A DNA stretch of 64,000 nucleotides, taken from the NCBI GenBank assembly GCA_021820105.1, contig JAKAED010000002.1:1-64000 (forward strand), in the 5' to 3' direction. The notes under the pieces were generated by a model. That model was not told where the DNA came from, searched no databases, and saw nothing but the letters and a program-made list of their open reading frames with translations. This DNA is from Actinomycetes bacterium (GTDB lineage: Bacteria > Actinomycetota > Thermoleophilia > Solirubrobacterales > Solirubrobacteraceae). Position numbers and translations under genes: made by a program. Numbering within the stretch: position 1 is the first letter of the stretch; each line of letters opens with the position of its first letter. This document shows, in pieces, positions 1 to 10,076 of the stretch.

Positions 1-400
1 CGACGCGGTCGCCCTTCAGAGGTCCGAGGATCTTGTGCGCGCGGCAGAGAGCCGGATATAGGTTCGTGCCGCCGCTGGGGAAGCTGCCGCCGTCGAGCAG
101 CTCATAGGCCGAGTGCGCGTCCTCCGTCGGCTGCCGCACATCGGCCACGTCCTGATTCCAGAGAATGATGCCGATGCTGTAGAGGGTCTCAACGGCTTCA
201 TCAACGAAGCGCCGCGCACCGATGACGGCCTCCTGCAGGGCAGGTGTGCCGGACCGCGAGTCGTGCATGGAGCTGCTCACATCGAGCAGCAGCATGGCCG
301 TGCCGCCGCGGAGGCGGCGCTGCATGGTCTTCAGGTAGAGGCCCGTCGGGATCTGCGTCAGACCAGCGGACTCGAATCTGCGCCGCGTCCAGTCGGCCAC
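1..400 (-). CDS. von Willebrand factor A (vWA) domain protein, 3' part beyond window edge
   Basis: Minus-strand translation from GTG at 400: VADWTRRRFESAGLTQIPTGLYLKTMQRRLRGGTAMLLLDVSSSMHDSRSGTP...GGSFPSGGTNLYPAL; MIDAS DxSxS (DVSSS) plus GGTN; starts 1 nt after the upstream gene's stop. Confidence 0.8.
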   Translation of the reverse strand, partial: MADWTRRRFESAGLTQIPTGLYLKTMQRRLRGGTAMLLLDVSSSMHDSRSGTPALQEAVIGARRFVDEAVETLYSIGIILWNQDVADVRQPTEDAHSAYELLDGGSFPSGGTNLYPALCRAHKILGPLKGDRV

Positions 401-401
401 T

Positions 402-1985
402 CTAGCCCCGCACCGTGAGCACGCCGACACGGCTGGTCAGGTCCTCGACGTCGGCAGAGTCGACCACGCCCTCCATGAAGGCTTCAAGGGTCAGCTCGCG
501 CCCGGAGATCGGCTCGCGGGCGATGACCGTCAGGCGACCGTCGATGGCCACCTTGATCGTCACCTCGATGACCGAGCCTGCGGGGAGCTCGCCGAGGCCC
601 GTCAGCTCCCCGTCGAGCACGCGGTGGTTGTGGGCCAGCTCCTCGGAGGGGCTGGAGCCGGCCTGCTCATAGATCTGGATACGCACCGACTCCTGCTTGG
701 GCAGGATCGTCCCAAAGCCCTTGGTCGTCTCCTCGGCGGGCAGCTCCGTGTTCGCGTGGATGAGATGGGCGACGAACTGGCGCTTGCCCTCCGGGTCGTG
801 GCTGTCGTCGATGAGGAGGCCAACGGCACGCGGCAGGACGGGTGTGACCGTACCCGGGCCGCTGGACCCGTTCGACCCGTTGGCCGTCAGCAGGCCGCGA
901 TTCTGCGCCAGCGCAACTAACTGGGAAGTGCCAGCGATCTGGTGGGCGCGCAGGGCCGCGCCCTTGGCCACGGCCAGGTCCGGATCGACGAGGCGCGGCG
1001 TGATGTTGAGCAGCTTGTGCAGACCCGTGGCCAGTGCGGGAATGCGGCTGGAGCCGCCGACCATAATCACCTCGTCGATGCCTCCCACGCCCTTGGCCTT
1101 GGCCTTCTCCAGAACGCGCTCGATGATCTCCGTCGTCGCCGCGAAGAGGTCAAGGCAGGCATCCTCCAACTCGTCGCGCTTGAGCGTCACGGTGATTCGT
1201 CCAGCCGGAGAGTGGACGACCAGCTTTGACTCTTCGCGGCTGCTGAGCTGACGCTTGGCGCTCTCAACATCGCCCATGAGGGCACCGAGCTTGGCCTCGT
1301 CGTCCACGAACTCCTCGTAGTCGTCGCTCGGGATGAGGTCTTCGAGCTGCTGGAGCACGATGGCCTGCAGGCGCTCATCCACGTCGGCGCCGCCGAGCTT
1401 GGAGTGACCGTCCGTGGCGACGACGGTGACGTGGCCGTGCTCGACCTTGAGCACGGTCGTGTCGAAGGTGCCACCGCCGAGGTCATAGACGAGAACCGTG
1501 CGCGTTCCCGGCTTGGTCAGGCCGTAGTGGATGGCCGCCGCCACGGGCTCGTCCACGAGCTCCATGACATCGAGGCCGGCGATGCGCGCCGCCTGGGCCG
1601 TGGCCTCGCGCTCGCGCATGCCGAAGTAGGCGGGCACGGTGATGACGGCTCGCGCCTCGCCTTGCGGCTCGGCGGAGGCCACGAGCTGGCGCAGTATGAG
1701 GGCGGAGATGGACTCGGGCGTGTGGTCCTGGCCGCGAATGACCAGGGGGAACTCGGTGCCCATGTGACGCTTGATGAGGATGACCCCGTTCTCCGGGTCG
1801 ATGGCTCCCAGGCGCTTGGCCTCGTCGCCGACGATGACGTCGCTGCCCGACTCGAAGTACACGGCCGATGGTGTGGTCTCCTCACCGACGGCGTTCGGGA
1901 TGACAACGACCTCGCCCGAGTCGTCCACGGTGGCGACGACGGAGTTGGTCGTCCCGAGATCGATGCCGAGAATGGTGGCGCTCAT
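402..1985 (-). CDS. Hsp70/DnaK-family protein (NBD + beta substrate-binding region, no obvious lid)
   Basis: MSATILGIDLGTTNSVVATVDD..., VYDLGGGTFDTTVL, VGGSSRIPA; start chosen at internal ATG 1985. Confidence 0.93.
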   Translation of the reverse strand: MSATILGIDLGTTNSVVATVDDSGEVVVIPNAVGEETTPSAVYFESGSDVIVGDEAKRLGAIDPENGVILIKRHMGTEFPLVIRGQDHTPESISALILRQLVASAEPQGEARAVITVPAYFGMREREATAQAARIAGLDVMELVDEPVAAAIHYGLTKPGTRTVLVYDLGGGTFDTTVLKVEHGHVTVVATDGHSKLGGADVDERLQAIVLQQLEDLIPSDDYEEFVDDEAKLGALMGDVESAKRQLSSREESKLVVHSPAGRITVTLKRDELEDACLDLFAATTEIIERVLEKAKAKGVGGIDEVIMVGGSSRIPALATGLHKLLNITPRLVDPDLAVAKGAALRAHQIAGTSQLVALAQNRGLLTANGSNGSSGPGTVTPVLPRAVGLLIDDSHDPEGKRQFVAHLIHANTELPAEETTKGFGTILPKQESVRIQIYEQAGSSPSEELAHNHRVLDGELTGLGELPAGSVIEVTIKVAIDGRLTVIAREPISGRELTLEAFMEGVVDSADVEDLTSRVGVLTVRG

Positions 1986-2206
1986 GGCAGGTGCAGTCCG
2001 CTCCAAGAGTTGATCCAGTGGAAGGCTGTGTGAGTCAGGCTCACGAGGTGGTGGCCCGGGCCCCATCCGGCAAATCCCGCCGCGACGAAGAGCACGAGCA
2101 GCACCGTGATCAGGGAGATCACGAGCCGGCCGGCGAGGAAGGTGTAGGGGACGACGAGGCGCGCCGGATCGGCCAGGGCCTCGGCGCTGGGTGCTGTCTC
2201 GCTCAT
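1982..2206 (-). CDS. small single-TM protein
   Basis: 74 aa, hydrophobic RLVISLITVLLVLFVAAGFAG; 4-nt ATGA overlaps with both neighbouring genes. Confidence 0.75.
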   Translation of the reverse strand: MSETAPSAEALADPARLVVPYTFLAGRLVISLITVLLVLFVAAGFAGWGPGHHLVSLTHTAFHWINSWSGLHLP

Positions 2207-3801
2207 GCCTTGACCTCAGCTTCTGCCTCGGGTTTGGGGTTGATCTCTTCTTCGGATGGCAGCTTCACGCCCTCCTTGCGCAGCAGCCAACGGACGGGCG
2301 CTCCCGCGTCCGTCTCCGGCGCTGCCGTCTTGGCGGCCACGGAGGCGACGGCGAAGTAGCGCACCTCGGCGAACTCGTTTGGGGCAGCGAGGACGATGTT
2401 GTGCAGGCCGTTCTCCATCAGCCACTCGGAGATGGCCGAGGACTCGGTGGGGAAGTCGACGGCGCAGGAGTAGAGGACGTCGGTCTTGGAGATGACGACG
2501 GCGAGGCGTTGGTCCTTTGCCTTGACACCGCCGCCGCGCAGGCGCGTGACGACCTGCCCGTAAGCCGTCTCAGGATCCTTGCCCGCGGCCGTGTCCAGGT
2601 GCTCGGTGGCGGAGACAAAGCCCGAGACCTGGCTGCGAATGCCGCTCAGGGTGAAGGGGTCGACCACATAGACAAGGCCGTGGCCCGAATCCAGGAAAGA
2701 CACTTGGTCGTAGTCGTCGGGACGGTTGTACAGCTCCCCGGCCGCGTCGAACATGTGCACGAGGCTGCCACTGTTGCCTGACCCGAGCCGGAAGCTGAGC
2801 GCCGTCGGGTGGGTCGGATCGGTCTTGACCGTGCGCGCCGCCGTGCGCATAGTCGCCATGGCCGTATCAGCGCGCTGCTGCGATTCCGTGTCGGGGAAGC
2901 TGACGGTGATGGCGTGCTTGGATCCGAGGTGGCGCATACTGTCCAACGCCGCGTAGAGGAAGCGCGTCTTGCCTGCGGCCACGTCTCCGAAGATCGGCAG
3001 GCGGATGTCGCGGACGGCGGCCGCGCCCTGGCGCAGCTGCTCCTCGCAGCGCTGGCACACGGCCGTCTCCCTCCAGGCGGCGCGCAAGGTCATAGTCGGC
3101 ATGACCTCGCCGCACTCACAGCGGCGGTAGAAGATGCCGAGGCGGCTCGGCCGCACGTCACGGTGGAGCCGCCCGCAGCCGTCGCACCGGTAGGCCGGGC
3201 GCTTGCTGACGTAGAAGCACGCGGGGCAGGAGGCCGAGGTCTTGCGCCCCATGGACCAGGCAGCCTCAAGGCCGCGCAGCGCCCAGACGGTGAGCAGGTA
3301 GCCGGGCCAGACGAGGAGGATCACGACATAGGCGACGGCCTCGAAGAGAATGTTGCAGAGGGCCATGAAGATGATCGCGACGAGCGTCGGGATGCACAGC
3401 AGCGGCGAGAACAACATGAACCACTTGCGCCACTTGCTGAACTTGCGATGGGGACTCGACGACGTTGAGTCGGTGATGCGGAAGGTGTCGCCGATGAGTA
3501 GCCCCACGAGCCACTGCGTGACCTTGTCGCGGCGCGTCTCGAAGACATCCTGCTTGTCCGCGAAGACCTGACGACGGAAGTACCACGGCCAGGCCACGTC
3601 AGGGCCGAAGTCCCCCTTCTTATCGCCCGCCTTCTCGCGCTCGTTCTTGAAGGTCTGCGGCGTGACGAGGATCGACGTGGAACGCGTCATACGGACCAGC
3701 AGCCCGACGAACAGAACGAAGCCGACGATCATGCCCGCCCCGATCTCCCCGAGTACGACACTGATGACGATGTGGAACCACTCCTGGTAGCGGATGGGCA
3801 T
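2203..3801 (-). CDS. membrane-anchored zinc-ribbon P-loop GTPase (DO-GTPase-like)
   Basis: N-terminal TM helices; CPACFYVSKRPAYRCDGCG and CECG/CQRCEEQL zinc ribbons; Walker A GDVAAGKTR; G3-like DAAGE; G4-like SKTD; start chosen at MPIRYQEW. Confidence 0.8.
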   Translation of the reverse strand: MPIRYQEWFHIVISVVLGEIGAGMIVGFVLFVGLLVRMTRSTSILVTPQTFKNEREKAGDKKGDFGPDVAWPWYFRRQVFADKQDVFETRRDKVTQWLVGLLIGDTFRITDSTSSSPHRKFSKWRKWFMLFSPLLCIPTLVAIIFMALCNILFEAVAYVVILLVWPGYLLTVWALRGLEAAWSMGRKTSASCPACFYVSKRPAYRCDGCGRLHRDVRPSRLGIFYRRCECGEVMPTMTLRAAWRETAVCQRCEEQLRQGAAAVRDIRLPIFGDVAAGKTRFLYAALDSMRHLGSKHAITVSFPDTESQQRADTAMATMRTAARTVKTDPTHPTALSFRLGSGNSGSLVHMFDAAGELYNRPDDYDQVSFLDSGHGLVYVVDPFTLSGIRSQVSGFVSATEHLDTAAGKDPETAYGQVVTRLRGGGVKAKDQRLAVVISKTDVLYSCAVDFPTESSAISEWLMENGLHNIVLAAPNEFAEVRYFAVASVAAKTAAPETDAGAPVRWLLRKEGVKLPSEEEINPKPEAEAEVKA

Positions 3802-3803
3802 GG

Positions 3804-6257
3804 TCAGTTCTCTTCCTCTGAGCGGCCGCGTTTCGGGCGGATGATGGGCAGCGGCTCCGTGACGCGGAAGGTGGAACTCAGCTTGTGGCGCAACCCTCGG
3901 CCCTGACGACCGATGAAATCCTCGAACTCTCCCGGCTCGCCGCCGACCTGAAGCTCGATGGTTCTGAGCCAAGCCGCGTGCTTCTGCTCATCGAGACCGG
4001 CACCGTATTCCGCGATCTGCGAGCTGATGTAGTCGCGTTCCCAGCCCGACAGGCCGTGATCGTTCACCCCACACCACTGGTATCCGCGCGCTGCTGCTTC
4101 CGGGCCTTGCTCCCCTGGAAGCGCCTGAGCCCAGGTCTCGAGGAAGTCTCTATGCCAGTTGCTTGGCAAACGGTCGAGCATCGCCAGCCCCACAGCGGGG
4201 AGAGGATTGCCGATGGCAACGTCCACGAAGTCCGGCAGGCGGATACGAAGCACATTCGGATCCACGCGCCGGAGGTCACGTAGCCGCGTGATGTCGTCCT
4301 CAGACTTCACAGCCGTTGCCTCCGTCAGGAAGTCGGCAATGCGCTGGTCGGCCCGAAGCAGATCGTCGGTGAGCGTGCCCGGAGGAAGACGCCGCCACTC
4401 GTTGAGTCTCCAGATGGTGTCGAGGACAAGCTTGTCGGGCCGACGGGCTGCGTCGCGCACGGTCGTCCAGAGCAAGTCAGAAAACTCTGCTGCGGGCCAC
4501 GCCAGGGGCGGCAGCAGGGTGTCGGCGAACACCATCGCCTCCTTTCCCGACAATGCGCGCCAAGCGACGAGTGCACGTTGAAGGTTGGCCAGGGCCTCGT
4601 AACCGTCATCGAGACCCGCAAGACCCTTAACGATGGGCTGGAGCTGTCTCATCTTGACCCGCTCGTTGGCGGTGGCACTGGCGGCGGCAAACAGCTCGCA
4701 GGCCAGGGGGCTGCTCGGATCCGTGTTGCGTTGCAGGAGGTAGATCCAGACTTGAGCGAGTAGAGGACGAACGCGGCTATAGCCGTCAGCGAACTCGGTC
4801 GGGCTGCTCAGCTGACTGGCCAAGTCCCGGATGAGGTTCTCTGAGAGGGCCCACCGTCCAGGGTCATAGCTCTCAGAAGGATGCGCGATCCAGTCGGCAA
4901 TGAAGGCGTGCAGTCTTTCCTGCAAGGGCGCAAGCTTCAGGCGCACGCCGTGGCGCTCGGCCGTGCGCAGGAGCCGATCCACGGACCCTCCGTCCTCGGC
5001 ACGCAAGATGGCGGAGCTGATCTCGCTCTCCGCGTCGCGCCGGGCTTCATCTCCCACGTCGACGGGCGAGAGTTCGTCGCTGCGCACGTTGAAGGCCGTA
5101 GGCGCGGCGGCAACCTCGGCCGTGAGCACGGCACGGCGCAGAGCGACCCGATCCACCCCCAGCCGCCCGCCGTCGGCTTGGCGCTCCATCCAAAGCAGTG
5201 TTGACGCATCGACCAGGTTCGATTCGATCAGCCGTGAGGCGATGGCCACTTCATACTCGGCAAGGTTCGGATCCTTCGGAGTCGTCAGCCAGCGCAGGAG
5301 GCGGCTCGGGTTCTTCGGCTCCTCGCCCTCGGCAACAACGGCCCAGGCCGTCTCATGGGCGTTGGCGGCTAGCGTCGCGTCGTGGCCGGCGAGCACATCG
5401 GCGAGATCCACGGCCTCGACCACGTCGTAGGCATCGTCGGCTTCAACGAGCCGGTCAACCCAGAAATCCGCCAGCGCCGTCGTCTCGAAGGGAGCCGAGG
5501 CGACTTCCGTGGCATCGATTACGAAGCGCGTGTTGGACGAGTCTTTCCTGATGGCCGGGTTCAGTTCCTTGGGGACGGCGATGATGCGCTGCCATGCCTG
5601 GTTGACGTTGTTGACGAAGACCTTGAAGGACAGGTCCAGCGCCACACGGATGGGCAGCAGGATGGTTGCAGCCGCGATCCAGCGCACAGCCTCCGCCGTG
5701 CTGTCGGCCAGGATGAGGACACTCAGGCCTTCCGGGTCACTGAGGATGCTGACGAGGCGCTTGAGGACCGCCGAGCGCCGCTCGTCCTCCTTAAGCCAGG
5801 CCTGCAGGTCGTCGTTGGTGAGCGGGCCGGGCTGGAGGAAACCGTCGAAGGGCGGGCACTCGACGCTGTCGAAGGGCTCGCCGCGCCAGACTTCGGATTC
5901 CAAGAGCTGCGCTGGGCGGATGGCTCCGTAGAGGTTCGTGTCGGTGGTCAGCAAGCAGTCGGCGAGATGGTTGCCGGAGCGCCCACCCGTCACCTCCTGG
6001 CCGAGGTAGCGACTTTGTGACGTGCCCCAGCCATCGCGGGCAGTGTGCGCGAGTCCGAGTGGGAAGTCTTCAACGGCGCGATCGCTGGTCAGCCACTGCG
6101 GTTGGCTGGCATACAACAGAGTCTCCACAGCCATACGCGAGAGAGCGGGCGTAACGCCACTGGACTGGGCCTGGATCTGGAATCCTGCGCCGCCACCGCG
6201 CCCTTGGCCGGCGCGGCAGTCCGTGTAGAGAAGCCGCTCGAACACTGATGTGCTCAC
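3804..6257 (-). CDS. GTPase-associated protein 1 (GAP1)-like protein
   Basis: 817 aa; N-terminus FERLLYTDCRAGQGRGGGAGFQIQAQSSGV resembles GAP1-N type domains; lies between two GTPase genes. Confidence 0.7.
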   Translation of the reverse strand: MSTSVFERLLYTDCRAGQGRGGGAGFQIQAQSSGVTPALSRMAVETLLYASQPQWLTSDRAVEDFPLGLAHTARDGWGTSQSRYLGQEVTGGRSGNHLADCLLTTDTNLYGAIRPAQLLESEVWRGEPFDSVECPPFDGFLQPGPLTNDDLQAWLKEDERRSAVLKRLVSILSDPEGLSVLILADSTAEAVRWIAAATILLPIRVALDLSFKVFVNNVNQAWQRIIAVPKELNPAIRKDSSNTRFVIDATEVASAPFETTALADFWVDRLVEADDAYDVVEAVDLADVLAGHDATLAANAHETAWAVVAEGEEPKNPSRLLRWLTTPKDPNLAEYEVAIASRLIESNLVDASTLLWMERQADGGRLGVDRVALRRAVLTAEVAAAPTAFNVRSDELSPVDVGDEARRDAESEISSAILRAEDGGSVDRLLRTAERHGVRLKLAPLQERLHAFIADWIAHPSESYDPGRWALSENLIRDLASQLSSPTEFADGYSRVRPLLAQVWIYLLQRNTDPSSPLACELFAAASATANERVKMRQLQPIVKGLAGLDDGYEALANLQRALVAWRALSGKEAMVFADTLLPPLAWPAAEFSDLLWTTVRDAARRPDKLVLDTIWRLNEWRRLPPGTLTDDLLRADQRIADFLTEATAVKSEDDITRLRDLRRVDPNVLRIRLPDFVDVAIGNPLPAVGLAMLDRLPSNWHRDFLETWAQALPGEQGPEAAARGYQWCGVNDHGLSGWERDYISSQIAEYGAGLDEQKHAAWLRTIELQVGGEPGEFEDFIGRQGRGLRHKLSSTFRVTEPLPIIRPKRGRSEEEN

Positions 6258-7432
6258 TGCGCCTTGATCGTTCCCTCTTTGCTGAGGATCCAGAGGAGCG
6301 GATCCTCAACACGGTGGGGCTGGATGCCGCCGGGGGCCGTCGTCTCCTGCGCGTAGTCTGGCTCGGCGCCGAGCGCCGAGACCCCGAAGAAGCGGAAGTT
6401 GTCGAAGTTCAGCGACATGTGGATGTCGATGTCGCTGGCGTTCCAGTCGTGGAGCAGCGCTCGCATCTGCTCATGAACAGCCTGGCCATCGGCCTCCTGA
6501 TAGATCGGTAGCCGACCGGGCGGATTCATGATCGAGTTGCCTCGATCCATCATCCGATAGAAGGCATCCATCTTCGTAAAGGCGACAGCCACGGGGAGCT
6601 TGATGCGCTTGTTGTTCTTGACCCCCAGCTCGACGCGCAGCATCTGCGTCACGTGCTCGATGACGTGCAGTGGCGTGCCGTCCGTGGACTGAATCGCCCG
6701 CTCGGGCAGATTGAGCTTGGCTCGCGCGCCCGGGATGGCGAAGGGGTCGAGCGCGATGATCAGGCTGTCGCAGGCGGCGATGTAGTCGAGGCTGTAGGTG
6801 TCTTCCAGGGAGTTCAGCTGCTCGCCGGCCGTGTCTAGAAACGAGAGGATCGTGGACTGCGGAACGGTCTTTCCGAACATGCGTGTCCTGGTGCTCTGCC
6901 ACTCCAAGACGAGGGGGATACGGCGGTTGCCGGCGTTCGCCCAGTCGGTCTTGCTGGGCAGAGTCCCGCGCTCGAAGAGGGCATCCTCGCGGTGGGCTTT
7001 GTAGGCCTCCAGCCCGCCGAGGCCATCCGGGTTGTCGGTCGTGAGCTTGATGGCTGCCATGAACTGCTTGCCGATGGTTTCACGTAGCTGCTTGACGAGC
7101 ACCGTCATGAGCACGGTCTTGCCGCTGCCCTTCGAGCCGATGAGACCGATCATCGGGCTGTCGGAGTCGACGAAGCCGATGGGCACGGCCGTGTGACAGG
7201 CCGGGCAAGCGCGCCGCTTGGCAACGCCGCCGCACTTTGGGCAGATGGGCTGCTTCCCGCGCTCCGTCGGAGCCGCAAATGTTGGGAAGCTCGGAGCGTG
7301 ATTGCCTGTCATCTGGACGCGCAGCTCGTCTTCGCTCTTCTCACAGGGCTTCGACCCGTGGCCCGTGCACTGGTAGGCCAACTTCGACGTGTCGACCTTG
7401 CGGAAACAAAACGGGCAGGCAGCCTGCGGCAT
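6254..7432 (-). CDS. zinc-ribbon P-loop GTPase (DO-GTPase-like)
   Basis: CPFC...C..C and CPKCGGVAKRRACPACHTAVP ribbons; GSKGSGKTVLM Walker A; DTAGEQ; AFTKMD; 4-nt overlap with GAP1-like gene. Confidence 0.83.
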   Translation of the reverse strand: MPQAACPFCFRKVDTSKLAYQCTGHGSKPCEKSEDELRVQMTGNHAPSFPTFAAPTERGKQPICPKCGGVAKRRACPACHTAVPIGFVDSDSPMIGLIGSKGSGKTVLMTVLVKQLRETIGKQFMAAIKLTTDNPDGLGGLEAYKAHREDALFERGTLPSKTDWANAGNRRIPLVLEWQSTRTRMFGKTVPQSTILSFLDTAGEQLNSLEDTYSLDYIAACDSLIIALDPFAIPGARAKLNLPERAIQSTDGTPLHVIEHVTQMLRVELGVKNNKRIKLPVAVAFTKMDAFYRMMDRGNSIMNPPGRLPIYQEADGQAVHEQMRALLHDWNASDIDIHMSLNFDNFRFFGVSALGAEPDYAQETTAPGGIQPHRVEDPLLWILSKEGTIKAQ

Positions 7433-7436
7433 CTAT

Positions 7437-10076
7437 CTATTCCTTCAGCTCTGTGATTGGCGGATGAACAAGGTGAGCGCCGCCACCGATGACGAAGCAA
7501 CGCACCCAGTAGGGCTTGGTTATCGCTTTGGGCACGCTTGCTTTGTATTCGGCGGGTTTTCCCGGTGCCAGGTTGAGGCGCTCGTCGATGAGGACGAACT
7601 TGTCGTCGGCTGACGTGGGCATGACTTTCCCGGGCGATGCCACGACACGAACTTGGACCCCCGAGCATCCCCTGTCACTTAGAAATGTGACCTTCTTCGA
7701 GCGACCGCCAAAGCCGCCGATGCCCGAGGAAGCAACGTGGTAGCTGATCTCGGCATCAACCTCAGCGCCCACGGACAACTTCACCGCCGGTGAAGCGAAC
7801 GAGCCGGCCTCCGTGTGGATCATGGCCCGGATCTCGACCTTGCAGGCCGAGTGGCCAAGAGGCACCCTCGCGCCGCCCTTGGACATGTAGTCGGCGCGCG
7901 TGATTTCGAAGATGTCCTGATCGTCGTCCCGCTGCCAATGCACCTCGGCGATCTGCGCGCTCGCGGGCCACTCCCAGGAGAGCGTCGCGTAGTTGCCGAA
8001 GATCGTCGCCAACGGATTGCGCACCGGATCGGTCACGCCGACGACAGTTGAAGCGCCGACGACGATCCCCGTTCCGCCGATGGAGACTGCGACGAGATGG
8101 TGAATGCCTGGCTCCAGGTCGGCCTCGATGGATAACTCGGAGCCGCCGTGGCTGCGGTTACCGGTCAGCTCACTCCCATAGCGGGTGACATCATCCTGGC
8201 CGATCCATGTCCCCGGCCCCCAGGGCGGTGGACCGCTGGAGTGCAAGATGCGCACGTCCGAGTGGTCCACGGGGTTCCAGGAGACACGCACTCGTGGATC
8301 GCCGCCGTTGGCCACCACGGGTCGCGCCTTCAGACGCTCCAACGGTTTAGCCGCCGACCTGGGGGTCTCGTCCACATGCGCGACCGACGAGCGCAGAACC
8401 TCGCCCGTCTGTGTGCGGTAGAGGGCGACGATCTCGATGTGCACGGGCACGCCCTCGGTAAGACCGGTCAGGCGGACGCTGTTGTGGTCGGCCTCAAGGC
8501 GCTCGGGAGACTGGCCAGCGCCTGTGCGGTGGACCTCGACCCCGGCACAGGCCGGATGCGCCGACCAATGCACGGTCATGTCGCTGGACCCCACTTCGGC
8601 CCCCACGTTGGCGACGGGCGGCAGCACGATGACCGAGTCACTGACGGCGCGCGAACTCGGGCGGCGCGGCGCTGTCGCGAAGACGCTGTAGTGCGTCGGA
8701 TGGGCGACGGGCGAGTGCGCGTCGACGGCCGTCACCTGCTCTGTGCTCGCGACCTCATGGCCATCGGCGGGCGACAACGGAGGCCCGGACTCGGAGCGCT
8801 TGACCACGTAGGTCGTGCCTTCGCCATGGCCAGTGTTCGGCTGCCAGACGAGCTTGACCTGATCGTCGTCGCCGACGACGCGCAGTCCGGTCACGGGCGG
8901 GAGAGGCACAGAAGCGAGTAGATCTTCCGCATCGTCGAAGCTGATCTGCCGCACCTCAGTGACGAGCGACGCGGCGCGCACCTCGTTGCCGGAATCGACG
9001 GAGGAACGGATCTCCCCCGTCAGCGCGTCAAGACGGGCGCGAGCATCGCTGACGGCCGCGATGGCGGCCGCGCGCTGGTCGTTGTCCTCGGGGATGGCCT
9101 GAGCGAGCTGGCTCGCCTGAGCCAGGTTGCCTTCAGCCAGCAGCCGGTCCACCTGGGCCTTGCTGGCTGCTCCGCTGGAGCCACGCTCCTCGGCGAGCAA
9201 CGCGGCAATAACGGCAGCATCGGAGCGCTCGACCTTGAGCGAGAGCATCTCGTCGAGCACGGCACTCGGCCCCTGGCTAGCCACTCCCTTGGCGAGGTCG
9301 ACCAAATGCGCCAGGGCCAGATGCGCGAGGTCGATGTTTTCCTCGCCGGCTGACTTGAGGATGCCGAGAGCCTCGCGCTTGGCATCGTTGGTCACCCCTG
9401 GCGCCGTCTTCTGGGCGGCGTCGGAGCGCTCCTTGACGATGGGCAGGTCGAGGCGCAGGCTCCCGTCCGCGACGCTCCTGAAGCCGTCGAGGATGCGGAA
9501 CTCGCCCGCCTCGGGGTGAAGCAACCCGGGAATGGTCTTGGCCCCGCAGACCTGGAGCTTGATCTCCAGCGTGTCGAATAGCTTGCCTTTGAGCGGCGAT
9601 TCGGGCAGCGTCCGGGGCGCAACGACCTCAAGCCCCGCCTCGCGGGCGGCGTTGGCCACTTGCTGCGAGGTGACCCCGTTGGCATCGGCAACGGCGTCGA
9701 CGGTGGCCTGACTTATAACACCGAGCTGGCTGTGAGCGGCCTTGAGCTGCTCGGCGAGCTTGCCCACGTTGTCGGCAGCCGCCTTCTGCTTGGCTGCCAG
9801 CTTCTCGGCCCACCACTTCTTCTGCAGCATCCCGTCGCCGGACTCGGCCTTGAAACGCTCGTCCTCGCTCTTGCAGATGCCAACCACGTCGGCGTAGCGC
9901 GTGCCCGGGCGGACGCTGTTCCAGTAGGCGCGCACGGCCTGCACCTGCTGACCAACCTCCGCTTCCGAGGCGTTCAGGTCGACGGCGTAGCGCTCCACCA
10001 GGTCGTCGCTTAATCCCCGCTTCGCGTTCTGCTTGCGGAGGTACTCGGTCTCGTATCTCTTCTTGTCAAACGACAA
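7437..10076 (-). CDS. fibronectin type III repeat protein with N-terminal helical adapter
   Basis: FN3-like segments (VTGLRVVGDDDQVKLVWQPNTG..., THYSVFATA); N-terminus SFDKKRYETEYLRKQNAKRGL homologous to next gene; likely TTG start at 10076 rather than ATG 10121. Confidence 0.82.
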   Translation of the reverse strand: MSFDKKRYETEYLRKQNAKRGLSDDLVERYAVDLNASEAEVGQQVQAVRAYWNSVRPGTRYADVVGICKSEDERFKAESGDGMLQKKWWAEKLAAKQKAAADNVGKLAEQLKAAHSQLGVISQATVDAVADANGVTSQQVANAAREAGLEVVAPRTLPESPLKGKLFDTLEIKLQVCGAKTIPGLLHPEAGEFRILDGFRSVADGSLRLDLPIVKERSDAAQKTAPGVTNDAKREALGILKSAGEENIDLAHLALAHLVDLAKGVASQGPSAVLDEMLSLKVERSDAAVIAALLAEERGSSGAASKAQVDRLLAEGNLAQASQLAQAIPEDNDQRAAAIAAVSDARARLDALTGEIRSSVDSGNEVRAASLVTEVRQISFDDAEDLLASVPLPPVTGLRVVGDDDQVKLVWQPNTGHGEGTTYVVKRSESGPPLSPADGHEVASTEQVTAVDAHSPVAHPTHYSVFATAPRRPSSRAVSDSVIVLPPVANVGAEVGSSDMTVHWSAHPACAGVEVHRTGAGQSPERLEADHNSVRLTGLTEGVPVHIEIVALYRTQTGEVLRSSVAHVDETPRSAAKPLERLKARPVVANGGDPRVRVSWNPVDHSDVRILHSSGPPPWGPGTWIGQDDVTRYGSELTGNRSHGGSELSIEADLEPGIHHLVAVSIGGTGIVVGASTVVGVTDPVRNPLATIFGNYATLSWEWPASAQIAEVHWQRDDDQDIFEITRADYMSKGGARVPLGHSACKVEIRAMIHTEAGSFASPAVKLSVGAEVDAEISYHVASSGIGGFGGRSKKVTFLSDRGCSGVQVRVVASPGKVMPTSADDKFVLIDERLNLAPGKPAEYKASVPKAITKPYWVRCFVIGGGAHLVHPPITELKE

